64,000 nucleotides of DNA from positions 2,108,001 through 2,172,000 of the forward strand of contig NZ_JAUSYL010000001.1 in assembly GCF_030816895.1 (NCBI RefSeq), given 5' to 3'. A program made the position numbers and the translations under genes. Positions 36,241 to 46,024 of the stretch are shown here, one piece after another (positions within the stretch are counted from its first letter, which is position 1; the number at the start of each line of letters is the position of its first letter). Source of the stretch: Clavibacter sp. B3I6. GTDB taxonomy: Bacteria; Actinomycetota; Actinomycetes; Actinomycetales; Microbacteriaceae. The notes below the pieces were generated by a model, which did no database searches, was not told where the DNA came from, and saw only the letters and a program-made list of their open reading frames with translations.

Positions 36241-37272
36241 CGGGTCAGGGGATCGGACAGCCCGAGCGACCACACGGCCACGCCGCCGAGCCCCCGCTGC
36301 TTCGCGAGCGCCACGCGCGCGTCGTACGAGCGCGCGTCCGACCACCACACGGTCGTGCCGTCGCGCAGGGTCGCGTGCCACTCCTGCTGGGGCACGCTCC
36401 ACACGGCCTTCGCCCTCTGCGACGCGACCAGGTCGCGCGCGCCCTGGTCCGAGAGCTGGCGCCCCTCGCCCGTGCGCGGCCACGTGTAGCCGTACCCGGC
36501 GATCCCGAGCTGGATCCGCGCCGCCGGCACCGCCTTCCGCACGGGCTCCAGCGCGGCCTTCACCCACGGCATCCCGCCCACGGCCCCGGCGCCGGACCAC
36601 GTGGGCCCGTGCTGGTCGTACGCCATGAGCACGACGTGGTCGGCGGCGCGGCCGAGCGCCGCCAGGTCGTAGCCGAGCGGACGGTAGTCGCCCGTGGTCG
36701 CCATGAGGCAGACGGAGACGCTGCGGGCGGGCCCGAGCGCCGCCTTCAGCCCGGACACGAGCCGCGTGAGGCCGGTCGGATGCGCGCCCGTGAGGCTCTC
36801 GAGGTCCACCGTGACGCCGTCCCAGCCGCGCGTCGCGACCTCGGCGGCGAGCTGCCGGACGACCCGGTCGACGTTGGCCGTCGAGCCGAGCAGCGCGTCG
36901 GAGATCCCGGGCGAGAAGTCGCCGAGGGCCTCGTCGTAGTTGCCGACCAGCAGCTCGACCCGCTCGCCGCGCGCGTGCGCCTGACGGAGGACCGCGATCG
37001 CCCTCGGCCGACGGGGTGCCGACGCCCCGGCCGTCGGGCGTGACGTTGACGCCGTCGACCACGACCGAGGTGAGCGCGGCGGCGCTCGCGTCGAGCCGGG
37101 AGACGGGCGTGGATCCGCCCTCCGCGTACCCGACGACCTCGAACGGCGTCGCCGCGGCGGCCGGGAGCGACCCGGCGGGCACGGCCAGCACGGCGGCCGC
37201 AGCCACGGCGAGCGAGGCGAGGCGGCGGCCGCGACGGCGGGCAGGACGGCGGGCGGAGCGCGGCGGGGTCAT
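36237..37272 (-). pseudogene. secreted glycoside hydrolase family 18-like protein, frameshifted
   Basis: Two frames together encode a 344-residue exported protein. The signal peptide (residues 1-40, ending SLPAAAATPFEVV) and the first strand lie in one frame. After the C run at 37001-37003 the other frame continues with AIAVLRQAHARGERVELLVG. Removing one base restores the join. The catalytic GH18 pattern is seen in DGVTVDLESL (Glu donor), with MAYDQHGP and a late WSLG. The family includes chitinases and peptidoglycan-cleaving spore enzymes. Both codon use and domain order look intact, so the frameshift is recent or an error. Confidence 0.8.
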
Positions 37273-37565
37273 GGGCCGAGCGTAGGCCGCGCGGGCGTCC
37301 GCCCCCGCGCCGTCGGCCCGTCGGGGAGGCCCGGCGCCGCGGCGGCATGTGCAGGACGCGCGCCGGTGGATCCCCGGCACCCGTAGCGTCGTGCCCTCCC
37401 CCGCACCGCCCTCGCGCCCCCACCCGAGGCGTCCCGCCGTCCCCTCCGTCCGCCCCGCCCCGCCCGAGGTCCCATGCCGCACGCCCCGCGCCCGCGCCCG
37501 CCGGCCCCCGCCTCTCGCCGCCGCCCGTCGACGCCGCATCCCCGGACCCGAGCGGGCCGCCGACC

Positions 37566-37982
37566 GTGCTGAGCAGCCCCGACCGCGACGACGACCTCCT
37601 GCGCGAGCGCCTCCGTGCCCTGCACGACGCCTGGCCCGGCGATCCCGCCGACGACGACCCGCTGCACGCGTCCCGCGGCGCGACCGGGATCACGGCCGCC
37701 GACGGATCGCCCGCCCGGCGCTCCCGCTCCCGCCTCGGCTCCCTGCTCCGGTCGTCGTGCCGCGCGCTCCTCGCCCGCCTCGGTGCGAGCGCGACGGGGC
37801 TGCCGCTGCCGCGCGCCGACGCGGCCGGAGCCCGTCGGATGTCCGCCCAGGGCCGGACGCGCGGGTCCGCCGCCGAGGACCCACGGGATGCACAGGAAGG
37901 CCCGGATCCGCATCAGGACGGGCCGCTCACCCGCCCGTCACCCCCGGATCACCCGCCCCTCCTGCCCGATGTGTCCCCCTAA
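37566..37982 (+). CDS. hypothetical protein
   Basis: A 138-residue reading frame starting at GTG with strongly G/C third positions, especially over the first 90 codons, which suggests coding. It begins with an acidic helix (DRDDDLLRERLRALHDAW). A basic, amphipathic stretch SRSRLGSLLRSSCRALLARL follows, and the tail is Pro/Asp-rich and probably disordered. No family is recognised. It ends 17 bases before the probable -10 element of the 6C RNA. Confidence 0.4.
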   Translation: MLSSPDRDDDLLRERLRALHDAWPGDPADDDPLHASRGATGITAADGSPARRSRSRLGSLLRSSCRALLARLGASATGLPLPRADAAGARRMSAQGRTRGSAAEDPRDAQEGPDPHQDGPLTRPSPPDHPPLLPDVSP

Positions 37983-37998
37983 ATGAGGACCGACGCCG

Positions 37999-38004
37999 TA
38001 GAGT
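37999..38004 (+). promoter_or_regulatory. probable -10 box of the 6C RNA
   Basis: TAGAGT lies seven bases before the inferred 5' end of the small RNA. The -35 region shows no canonical TTGACA. Confidence 0.4.
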
Positions 38005-38009
38005 CCTTC

Positions 38010-38185
38010 ACAGCACGACGGGTTCCCCCCGATGCCGTCGTGCGCACTGGATACCCGACGAGCGCCCTGCCGCGTCCCCCCGCCCAGCTGGGCAGCTCAT
38101 CAGATCCCTCCGCGCGTCGACCCGAACGACCGCGGCAGAACAGGAGCCCGGCGCGCGCCGTACCCGCGAGCGCGCCGGGCTCTCC
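38010..38185 (+). ncRNA. 6C-type small RNA
   Basis: The segment shows the defining pattern of the actinobacterial 6C RNA: two hairpins, each with six consecutive C in the loop. The first has GCACGACGG (38013-38021) paired with CCGTCGTGC (38035-38043) and the loop GGTTCCCCCCGAT-like. The second has CTGCC (38067-38071) paired with GGCAG (38091-38095) with CCCCCC at 38076-38081. A strong terminator hairpin ends it at 38182. No coding frame with convincing codon use covers it. The family is known from Streptomyces and Mycobacterium. C-rich loops could pair with G-rich ribosome-binding regions, which is inference. Exact ends are estimates. Confidence 0.8.
38144..38182 (+). terminator. terminator hairpin of the 6C RNA
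   Basis: GAGCCCGGCGCGC pairs perfectly with GCGCGCCGGGCTC over 13 bases around a 13-base loop, followed by TCCCC. It is well placed to end the small RNA. Confidence 0.7.
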
Positions 38186-38190
38186 CCATC

Positions 38191-38240
38191 TCCCGGCCCG
38201 GCCGCACGGCTCCCGGCCCGGCCGCACGGTTCCCGGCCCG
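38191..38240. repeat. tandem 20-base repeat, 2.5 copies
   Basis: The unit TCCCGGCCCGGCCGCACGG plus one variable base occurs at 38191 and 38211, with a half copy at 38231. It lies between the 6C terminator and the BLUF gene. No function is evident. Confidence 0.8.
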
Positions 38241-38319
38241 ACCGGCGCATGCGGGCGCGCCGCCCGTCCCGACCGCCCCTCCGACCGGCCAGGATGGGGG
38301 GACGGCACGAGGGGGATCC

Positions 38320-38739
38320 ATGCGCACGACCGTCTACACGAGCACGGCCACACGGCACCTGACCGACGACGACCTCGCGGAGCTGCTCCGCCAGTGCGCG
38401 CGGAACAACGAGCGCACGGGCCTCACGGGCCTCCTGCTGCACCGCGACGGGCGCTTCATGCAGGTGCTCGAGGGCCCCGACGACGCGGTCGAGGCGGTGT
38501 TCGCGACCATCGCCGCGGATCCGCGCCACACCGACGTGCGCCAGCTGCTCGACGAGCAGATCGCCACCCGCCGGTTCCCGGCCTGGAGCATGGGCTTCCG
38601 CTCCGTGGACGACGCGACCGTCCGCGACCTCGACGGCTACGACGACTTCCTCGACCGGCCGGCCTCCGCCGCCGCGCGCCCCGACGCCCCGTCCCGCGCT
38701 CGCTGGCTCCTGGAGTGGTTCCGCACGCACCCGGCGTGA
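38320..38739 (+). CDS. BLUF-domain blue-light photoreceptor, stand-alone
   Basis: A 139-residue protein that is almost entirely a BLUF (sensor of blue light using FAD) domain. The key photochemical residues align with those of AppA: Tyr6, Asn30 and Gln48, with Trp89 and Met91 in FPAWSMGF. The segment GLTGLLLHRDGRFMQVLEG is typical of the family. The roughly 40-residue C-terminal cap has no enzyme domain, so it must signal through a partner. It is flanked by the 6C RNA and a DUF2975/XRE pair; a link to either is speculative. Confidence 0.92.
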   Translation: MRTTVYTSTATRHLTDDDLAELLRQCARNNERTGLTGLLLHRDGRFMQVLEGPDDAVEAVFATIAADPRHTDVRQLLDEQIATRRFPAWSMGFRSVDDATVRDLDGYDDFLDRPASAAARPDAPSRARWLLEWFRTHPA

Positions 38740-38786
38740 GGCACGGGGCTCGGGGGCTCGACAGCGAGCCGCCGCGCGTGCGACCA

Positions 38787-38816
38787 TATCGACATTCGTT
38801 GCAACGATGATCGATA
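38787..38816. promoter_or_regulatory. 30-base inverted repeat, operator of the DUF2975-XRE pair
   Basis: The outer arms TATCGA and TCGATA and the inner arms TCGTTG and CAACGA are symmetrical about the centre, separated by three-base spacers (CAT and TGA). The right end runs into the AGGA ribosome-binding site of the membrane-protein gene. A bound protein would therefore block both transcription and translation. The small XRE protein two genes on is the natural candidate. Confidence 0.7.
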
Positions 38817-38826
38817 GGACGCGACC

Positions 38827-39465
38827 ATGACCCCCACCCCGCTCGCCGGCACCGGCTCCTCCGCGCGGGCCATGCGCGGGATCCTGCGGGCCGCCCTCGT
38901 GGTCGCCGTGCTCGTGCTGCTGGCGGTCGCCGCGGCGGCCGTCGCGAGCGCGGTCGAGACCGTGCGGACCGGGGTGGTGCACACGTCCCTCGAGATGCGC
39001 GGATCCCTCCCCGCCGAGGCCGACGCCGGCCCCGCCGACCTCCGCTCGGGCGCCTACCGCACGGCCGAGGTCGCGGTGGGCGAGCTGTCGGGCGGCATCG
39101 TCGCGATGCACGTGGTGCGGATCGCGCTCGACGCGTCGGTCGGCATCGCGCTCGCGGGGACCGTCGCGATCCTCGCCCGTCGGCTGCTCCGCCCGGATCC
39201 GCTCGCCCGGCGCCTCAGCCTCGTGGTCACGCTCGCGGGCGGCACGGTGATGGTCGCGGCCCTGCTGTCGCTCGGGGCGCGCACGGCGGTCGCCTGGCTG
39301 GTCGGCGGCGAGCTGAACGACCCGGCCGCGGGGCTCGAGGGGTTCTGGCCGACGGTCGCGGAGGTCGACCTCTCCACCATCGCGCTCGGGTTCGCCCTCA
39401 TGATCGTGGGCCTCGTCGTCGAGCACGGCGAGCGCCTCCAGCGCGACACCCGCGGCCTCGTCTGA
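38827..39465 (+). CDS. DUF2975-type integral membrane protein
   Basis: A 212-residue protein with four predicted helices (about residues 19-43, 90-112, 130-153 and 178-196). An extracytoplasmic loop lies after helix 1. It matches the layout of DUF2975 proteins such as Bacillus YoaS, which are regularly encoded with a small YozG-like XRE protein, as here. The function is unknown. AGGA precedes the ATG by seven bases. The last base overlaps the start of the regulator gene, so the two are co-translated. Confidence 0.8.
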   Translation: MTPTPLAGTGSSARAMRGILRAALVVAVLVLLAVAAAAVASAVETVRTGVVHTSLEMRGSLPAEADAGPADLRSGAYRTAEVAVGELSGGIVAMHVVRIALDASVGIALAGTVAILARRLLRPDPLARRLSLVVTLAGGTVMVAALLSLGARTAVAWLVGGELNDPAAGLEGFWPTVAEVDLSTIALGFALMIVGLVVEHGERLQRDTRGLV

Positions 39466-39701
39466 TGGCGGCCGACGACGACGCCCCCACCGGCGTGCAC
39501 TGCCGCCTCGACGAGCTGCTGGCGGCGCGCGGCATGACGCTCGCGCGGCTCGCCGCGATCGTGGGCGTCAGCCCGGTGAACCTGTCCGTCCTCAAGAACG
39601 ACCGGGCCCGGGCGATCCGCTACTCCACCCTCGTCGCGGTCTGCCGCGCGCTCGAGTGCGAGATCGGCGACCTGCTGGTGCTGGATCCGCCGACGGCGTG
39701 A
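39465..39701 (+). CDS. YozG-like XRE-family regulator
   Basis: A 78-residue single-domain helix-turn-helix protein. The HTH lies at about residues 14-68 (LAAIVGVSPVNLSVLKNDRA), closing with the family tail CRALECEIGDLLVL. It is probably the autoregulator of the two-gene operon through the inverted repeat at 38787-38816 (inference). It starts at the ATG that shares one base with the DUF2975 stop. Confidence 0.88.
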   Translation: MAADDDAPTGVHCRLDELLAARGMTLARLAAIVGVSPVNLSVLKNDRARAIRYSTLVAVCRALECEIGDLLVLDPPTA

Positions 39702-39734
39702 CGATCCGGTGCGGCCGGGAGCGCGCGACGGGCC

Positions 39735-40181
39735 TCAGCCCCGCAGCGCCGCCAGCGCCTTCGCGACGCGGCGGGCGCGCGTCTCGTCGGTCCTCGCCTC
39801 GCCGATCGGATCCACGAGGGCGCGCTGCCGGCTGGAGGAGAGCGCGCCGAACGCCTCCGCGAGGGCGGGCTCCGCGGCGATCGCGGCCGCCACCTCCTCG
39901 GGGAGGACGGCCTCGCACGGGGCCGTGTCGAGCTCGATGGTCACCTCCACCTCCACCTCGTCGTCGGCGGCGATGCCCGACGCGGCGCGGTGGGCGGCGC
40001 TGAGCGGCAGCAGCTGCTGACCGCCCATGGTGCCGACGGTCGTGCGGTAGACGTAGCCCGCGACGGTCACCACGACGGCCGGCCGCTTCCCGGCACCCAG
40101 CTCGTCGAGCGCCTCCGCGGGGACGGGCAGCCCGGTGGCGTTGACGCGGGCCTGGAGGACGCGGGTGCGGAAGGTGGGCAT
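39735..40181 (-). CDS. YdeI/DUF1905-family protein
   Basis: A 148-residue protein. The N-terminal DUF1905 barrel (MPTFRTRVLQARVNATGLPV to about 95) is followed by the YdeI-type helical tail with EEVAAAIAAEPALAEAFGAL and SSSRQRALVDPIGEARTDET. The latter is related to bacteriocin-protection (OmdA) domains. The molecular function is unknown. The start was chosen at the ATG preceded by GAGGAG. Confidence 0.8.
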   Translation of the reverse strand: MPTFRTRVLQARVNATGLPVPAEALDELGAGKRPAVVVTVAGYVYRTTVGTMGGQQLLPLSAAHRAASGIAADDEVEVEVTIELDTAPCEAVLPEEVAAAIAAEPALAEAFGALSSSRQRALVDPIGEARTDETRARRVAKALAALRG

Positions 40182-40235
40182 GGCGGCTCCTCGATGCGCG
40201 GCCGCCGGCACGGGTCGCCCGCGGTCGATGCGAGG

Positions 40236-41459
40236 CTAGGCCCGCGGATCCGGCTTCGTCGAGACGGCGACCGTGAACTTCGCGTTCCGGCCCGCCTCGC
40301 GCGTGGGGCCCACGATCCGCGTCAGCTGGGGCCGGTAGCCGAGCGGGCTGTTGTAGACGGTCCAGAGCTCGCCGCCCGGGCGGAGCATGCGCGCGGCGGC
40401 GGCGAACAGGCGCGGCGCGAGCCCGGCGTGCACGGTCGCGCCCGTGTGGAAGGGCGGGTTGAGCAGCACGAGGTCGACGGATGCGTCGGGCACGGAGGAT
40501 CCGGCGTCGTCGCGCACCACGGTCACCCGCCCCTCGAGGCCGTTCGCGGCCACGGTCGCGCGGGCCGAGTCGACGGCCGCCCAGGACTGGTCGGTCGCGA
40601 CGACGCGGAGGTCCGGCCGCGCGAGCGCGACGGCTGCGGCGAGGACGCCCGTGCCGCAGCCGAGGTCCACGGCGCTGCGGGCGTCGGCGGGCAGGTCGGC
40701 CAGGAACGACAGCAGGAAGCGCGTGCCGATGTCGATGCGGGCCCCGGCGAAGGCGGCGCCGTGCGCGCGCACCTCCAGGCCGAGGTCGGGGTGCGACTCG
40801 CGGCGCGGGTAGGCGTCGGACGCCGGGGCCTCCCCGGACGGGCGCACCGGCCCGCGCGCGACGAGCACGCGCGACTTCTGCCGGGCGAGCGTCGCGTGGA
40901 CGTCCGCGAAGCGGCGACGGAGCACCTCGGTCATGGCGGGCGTCATGTGCTTGACGCGACCGCCGGCGAGCACGGTGACGTCGGCGGCGGCGGCCGCGGC
41001 GACCACGCCGGCCCACTCGTCGAGGGCGTCGAGGCTGCGCGGCAGGCGCGCGAGCACGACGCGGGCGCCGTGCGGGAGGGCGTCGTCGAGCCGGTGGTGC
41101 GCGATCTGGGCGGTCTCGCCCAGCAGCGCGGCGTTGAGGTCGAGCGCGGTCTCGGAGGCGAGTGCGTCCTGGTGCACGCGGAGGCGGATCGGATCCCCCG
41201 CCCCGGCGCGACGCAGCGCGGCGGCCGCGCCCAGCGCGAGCGCGCCGTAGGAGTCGCCGATCACGACCAGCTCCTCGGGCCGCACGGGATGGCCGGCGTC
41301 GGCGGCGGACGCCAGCAGCGCCACCAGCTCGTCGAGCAGCAGGCGGTCGGCGGCGTCGGCCGCGAAGAGGTTGTCGGCCTCGACGTCGGGCCGGCGGCGG
41401 AGCGCGCCCAGGTCGAGGAGGTCGTCGGCGGCGGATGCCGGGGTCGGGGCGTCGCTCAC
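40236..41459 (-). CDS. class-I SAM methyltransferase, RsmC/RlmG-like
   Basis: A 407-residue protein with two methyltransferase-fold domains. The N-terminal one is degenerate (GDSYGALALGAA). The C-terminal one is active, with SAM motif I VDLGCGTGVLAAAVAL near 268 and catalytic motif IV LLNPPFH near 339. This is the arrangement of the rRNA m2G methyltransferases RsmC and RlmG, so it probably modifies guanine in rRNA. It starts with GTG overlapping the hspR stop (GTGA at 41456-41459), placing it at the end of the heat-shock operon. Confidence 0.85.
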   Translation of the reverse strand: MSDAPTPASAADDLLDLGALRRRPDVEADNLFAADAADRLLLDELVALLASAADAGHPVRPEELVVIGDSYGALALGAAAALRRAGAGDPIRLRVHQDALASETALDLNAALLGETAQIAHHRLDDALPHGARVVLARLPRSLDALDEWAGVVAAAAAADVTVLAGGRVKHMTPAMTEVLRRRFADVHATLARQKSRVLVARGPVRPSGEAPASDAYPRRESHPDLGLEVRAHGAAFAGARIDIGTRFLLSFLADLPADARSAVDLGCGTGVLAAAVALARPDLRVVATDQSWAAVDSARATVAANGLEGRVTVVRDDAGSSVPDASVDLVLLNPPFHTGATVHAGLAPRLFAAAARMLRPGGELWTVYNSPLGYRPQLTRIVGPTREAGRNAKFTVAVSTKPDPRA

Positions 41460-41965
41460 CGTGCGCCGCGCCCGCCGGCGTCCCGTCCGCCGGCGCCGGT
41501 GCCGGCGCCCGCGCCGGCGTCGCGGCCGTCGGAGAGGCTGAGCGCCGCCCGGTACAGCACGACGTCGGTCTGCCGGGAGGGGCGCACGCCCGCGCGCAGC
41601 GACACGACGTCGCCGTCGCCGCGGGCCGCGAAGACGCGGCGGCCGGGGCGGGAGAGCAGCTCGTCGGCGAGCGCCGACTCGAGCTGGCGGACGCGTCCGC
41701 GGAGCTCGGTCACCTGGTTCTCGAGCTCGAGGATCCGGGCGATCCCCTCCAGGCTCACGCCCTCCGCGCCCAGCCGGGCGACCTCCCGCAGCTGCACGAT
41801 GTCGCGCATCGAGTAGCGGCGGGAGCGCCCGGCCGTGCGGGTGGGCGACACGAGCCCGAGGCGGTCGTACTGCCGGAGCGTCTGCGGGTGCATGCCCGAC
41901 AGCTCGGCCGCCATGGAGATCACGAAGACGGGGGCGTCCTCGTCCATCGTGTCGCGGGCGTCCAC
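41456..41965 (-). CDS. hspR: heat-shock repressor HspR, MerR family
   Basis: A 169-residue MerR-type regulator. The HTH is at about residues 15-60, with the family hallmark MHPQTLRQYDRLGLVSPTRT and GRSRRYSMRDI. A coiled-coil segment follows (about 80-110, LELENQVTELRGRVRQLESA). The tail is Gly/Ala-rich. HspR binds HAIR repeats upstream of dnaK with DnaK as co-repressor; two such repeats are present at 45731 and 45793. The GTG at 41965, one base after dnaJ, follows AGGGG; an ATG at 41947 is possible. Confidence 0.93.
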   Translation of the reverse strand: MDARDTMDEDAPVFVISMAAELSGMHPQTLRQYDRLGLVSPTRTAGRSRRYSMRDIVQLREVARLGAEGVSLEGIARILELENQVTELRGRVRQLESALADELLSRPGRRVFAARGDGDVVSLRAGVRPSRQTDVVLYRAALSLSDGRDAGAGAGTGAGGRDAGGRGAR

Positions 41966-41966
41966 G

Positions 41967-42980
41967 TCAGCCCCTGGCCCGATCGATGAGCGCCGACCGG
42001 GGGTCCTCGGCGGGGCCCGAGCTGGCGAACGCGTCGAGCGCCACGCGCTGCGCGTCCGTGAGGCGGGACGGCACCGCGACCTCGATGCGCGCGAGCAGGT
42101 CGCCCGTGCCCTTCGGGGTCGTGACGCCGCGGCCCTTGACGCGGAGCACCTTGCCGCTCGACGTGCCGGGCGCGACCTTCAGCCGCACCGGGTCGCCGCC
42201 GAGCGTGGGCACCTCGATGGTCGCGCCGAGCGCGGCCTCGGGGAACGTCACGGGCACGTTGACCCGGAGGTTCAGCCCGTCGCGCTCGAACACGGGGTGC
42301 GGTCGCACGTGCACGGTGAGGATGATGTCCCCCGCCGCGCCGCCGTCGCCCGACGGCTCGCCCTTGCCGGCGAGGCGGATCTTCTGCCCGTCGGAGACGC
42401 CCGCCGGCACGCGCACCGTGAGGGGGCGGCCGTCGGAGTCCTGCAGGCGCACGACGTCGCCCTGCACGGCGGTGAGGAAGTCGACCGTGGTCGACGCGGT
42501 GACGTCGCGGCCCTTGGTGGGCGCGCCGTACCCGCGGTAGCCGCCGGTCGACTGGCCGAAGCCGCCGTTGCCGAACATGCCGCCGAGGATGTCCTCGAAC
42601 CCGCCCTGGCTGTACTGGGGCTGGCCGGATCCGAACCCGGCGCGACGCCCGCGGCCGCCGGCCTGCTGGCCGAACATGCCGCCGAAGACGTCCTCGAAGC
42701 CGCCCGCCTGCCCGCCGCCGGCCCCGGGTGCCGTGAAGCGCGCCCCGGATCCCATGGCGCGGACCTGGTCGTACTCCTTGCGCTGCTCCTTGTCGGCGAG
42801 GACGGCGTGCGCCTCGCTGATCTCCTTGAAGCGCTCCTCCGCCGACGGATCGGGGTTGCTGTCCGGGTGGTACTGCCGGGCGAGCTTGCGGTAGGCCTTC
42901 TTGAGGTCGGCCTCCGAGACGTCCTTGGACACTCCGAGGACCTTGTAGAAGTCCTTGTCGAACCAGTCCTGGCTGGCCAT
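41967..42980 (-). CDS. dnaJ: co-chaperone DnaJ, type without zinc finger
   Basis: A 337-residue J-protein. The J-domain (about residues 8-72) includes the HPD motif in YHPDSNPDPS. A Gly/Phe-rich linker follows (about 85-170, with repeated GGFEDVFGGMFG-like units). Two beta-sandwich peptide-binding domains (about 180-320) complete it. The four CxxCxGxG zinc modules of DnaJ type I are missing, so it is closer to CbpA. It stimulates DnaK ATPase. GGGAGG lies before the ATG at 42980. It belongs to the dnaK-grpE-dnaJ-hspR operon. Confidence 0.93.
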   Translation of the reverse strand: MASQDWFDKDFYKVLGVSKDVSEADLKKAYRKLARQYHPDSNPDPSAEERFKEISEAHAVLADKEQRKEYDQVRAMGSGARFTAPGAGGGQAGGFEDVFGGMFGQQAGGRGRRAGFGSGQPQYSQGGFEDILGGMFGNGGFGQSTGGYRGYGAPTKGRDVTASTTVDFLTAVQGDVVRLQDSDGRPLTVRVPAGVSDGQKIRLAGKGEPSGDGGAAGDIILTVHVRPHPVFERDGLNLRVNVPVTFPEAALGATIEVPTLGGDPVRLKVAPGTSSGKVLRVKGRGVTTPKGTGDLLARIEVAVPSRLTDAQRVALDAFASSGPAEDPRSALIDRARG

Positions 42981-43026
42981 CAGACGCCTCCCTTCTTCTT
43001 CTCGTGGTGGGGGCCGCACGGCCCGA

Positions 43027-43056
43027 TCCGGGCGCCCGCGCGTGCGGACGCCCGGA
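43027..43056 (-). terminator. hairpin between grpE and dnaJ
   Basis: TCCGGGCG and CGCCCGGA are inverted around a 14-base loop in the 117-base gap. It may be an attenuator or an RNA-processing stem that lowers dnaJ-hspR expression relative to dnaK-grpE. Confidence 0.35.
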
Positions 43057-43097
43057 CCGGGGTGGGTGCAGCCGGATGGATGCTGCGGATGATGGCG

Positions 43098-43747
43098 CTA
43101 CTCCGGCTTGTCGACGACGACCTTCGCGGCCCGCAGCAGCGTCTGGCCGATGTAGTAGCCACTCTCGACGACGTCCGCCACGGTGTCCACCTGGACCTCG
43201 GGGTTCGGCTTCTGGAAGATCGCCTCGTGCACCTGCGGGTCGAAGGCGTCGCCGACGGCGCCCACCTTGACCAGCCCGATGCGCTCCACGTTCGTCCGCA
43301 GCTTGGCGACGATCGCGGTGAGCGGTCCGCCCTCCGCCAGGTCGCCGTGCTTCTCGGCGCGGTCGAGGTCGTCGAGCACCGGGAGGATGCCCTTGACCAC
43401 GTCGCCGACCGCGCGCTGGCGCTCGATCTCGCGGTTGGCCTCGGTGCGCTTGCGGTAGTTGGCGTACTCCGCGGTGACGCGCTTCAGGTCCGCGAGGTGC
43501 TCGGAGTCGCCCTCGACGGGCTCGTTCCGGGTCTGCTCGATGAGGTCCTGGAGCTCCTCGTCCATGGGGTCGGTCGTCTCGACGTCGGGGCCCTCGGCCT
43601 CGACGAACGCGCCGTCCTCGCCCGGGACCGAGGCCGCGTCGGCCGCGGAGGCCGCCGTGGCGTCAGGCCCGGCCGGGGACGCGGGCGCCGACTGCTCGGC
43701 GCCCTCGTCCTCGGGCGTCGTGCCCTCGCCGTTCGCGGTGTCCTCGG

Positions 43748-43751
<4 letters not shown>
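43098..43751 (-). CDS. grpE: nucleotide exchange factor GrpE
   Basis: A 217-residue protein. An acidic, disordered N-terminus (about 1-65) is followed by a long dimerising helix (about 66-115, including RVTAEYANYRKRTEANREIE) and the beta-rich head with VGAVGDAFDPQVHEAIFQ. It releases ADP from DnaK. Its ATG overlaps the dnaK stop (ATGA at 43748), so translation is coupled. Confidence 0.95.
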
Positions 43752-45619
<1,868 letters not shown>

Positions 45620-45730
45620 GGGGTGTTCTCCTTCTCTGACGCGATCCCGGATCACGGGAGCGCTTCGTGGGTGACGCGGTGGGGGCCGCGGAGTCTGTCT
45701 CGCGGTGCCGCTTCGATCAGCGGCGTGCTA

Positions 45731-45751
45731 CTTGAGCCGCGATGACTCAAC
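45731..45751. promoter_or_regulatory. HAIR element 1 (HspR operator)
   Basis: CTTGAGC-N7-ACTCAAC closely matches the HspR-associated inverted repeat CTTGAGT-N7-ACTCAAG. It lies 112 bases before the dnaK start. Confidence 0.85.
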
Positions 45752-45792
45752 TCTACTCGCGCGTCGCGGAGCGTCAAGTCGTGGGGCTCGGA

Positions 45793-45813
45793 GTTGAGCG
45801 ATGTCGGCTCAAC
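45793..45813. promoter_or_regulatory. HAIR element 2 (HspR operator)
   Basis: GTTGAGC-N7-GCTCAAC is a perfect 7-7-7 inverted repeat of HAIR type, 62 bases upstream of the first copy. This spacing is close to six helical turns, placing both on the same face of the DNA. Confidence 0.82.
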
Positions 45814-46024
45814 TCCCAGGATCGCGGCGTCCGGCACCACTGGGATCCGCCCGCGCGGACCACTGGGCGTGACCCGCGCGGGGGCCCGGGGATCCGAGAC
45901 GGGGGCTACTGGTCCACCGGGATCGGTACTGAGCCCCTTATGACCGGGTGATCTGCTGATTAGCGTTGCCCGAGCAGGTCGGGGGGCCTGCTCCGCTCCG
46001 TCCTGGGGCGGCGACGGCACGGGG
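45814..46024. other. intergenic stretch between dnaK and the large surface protein
   Basis: No gene is seen. It holds two CCACTGGG direct repeats and a 9-base inverted repeat (CCCGCGCGG at 45850 with CCGCGCGGG at 45874). A further GGGGCT/AGCCCC pair is at 45902 and 45932. It should contain the promoter of the 46025 gene, perhaps near the AT-richer TGATTAGCG at 45957-45965. No box can be assigned confidently. Confidence 0.5.

Noticed and set aside
37003..37539. Extension of the GH18 frame upstream of 37272
   Set aside because: Residues before the MTPPRSARRPARRR start lack a ribosome-binding site and read as Gly/Arg-rich filler. The signal peptide begins right after the chosen ATG.
38010..38185. 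Signal-recognition-particle RNA or tmRNA instead of 6C RNA
   Set aside because: The conserved GGAAG/AGCAG internal loop of the SRP RNA and the tRNA-like end of tmRNA are missing, while two C6-loop hairpins are present.
38191..38240. Possible start of a CRISPR array
   Set aside because: The units are directly adjacent with no spacers, and no cas genes are nearby. It is a simple tandem repeat.
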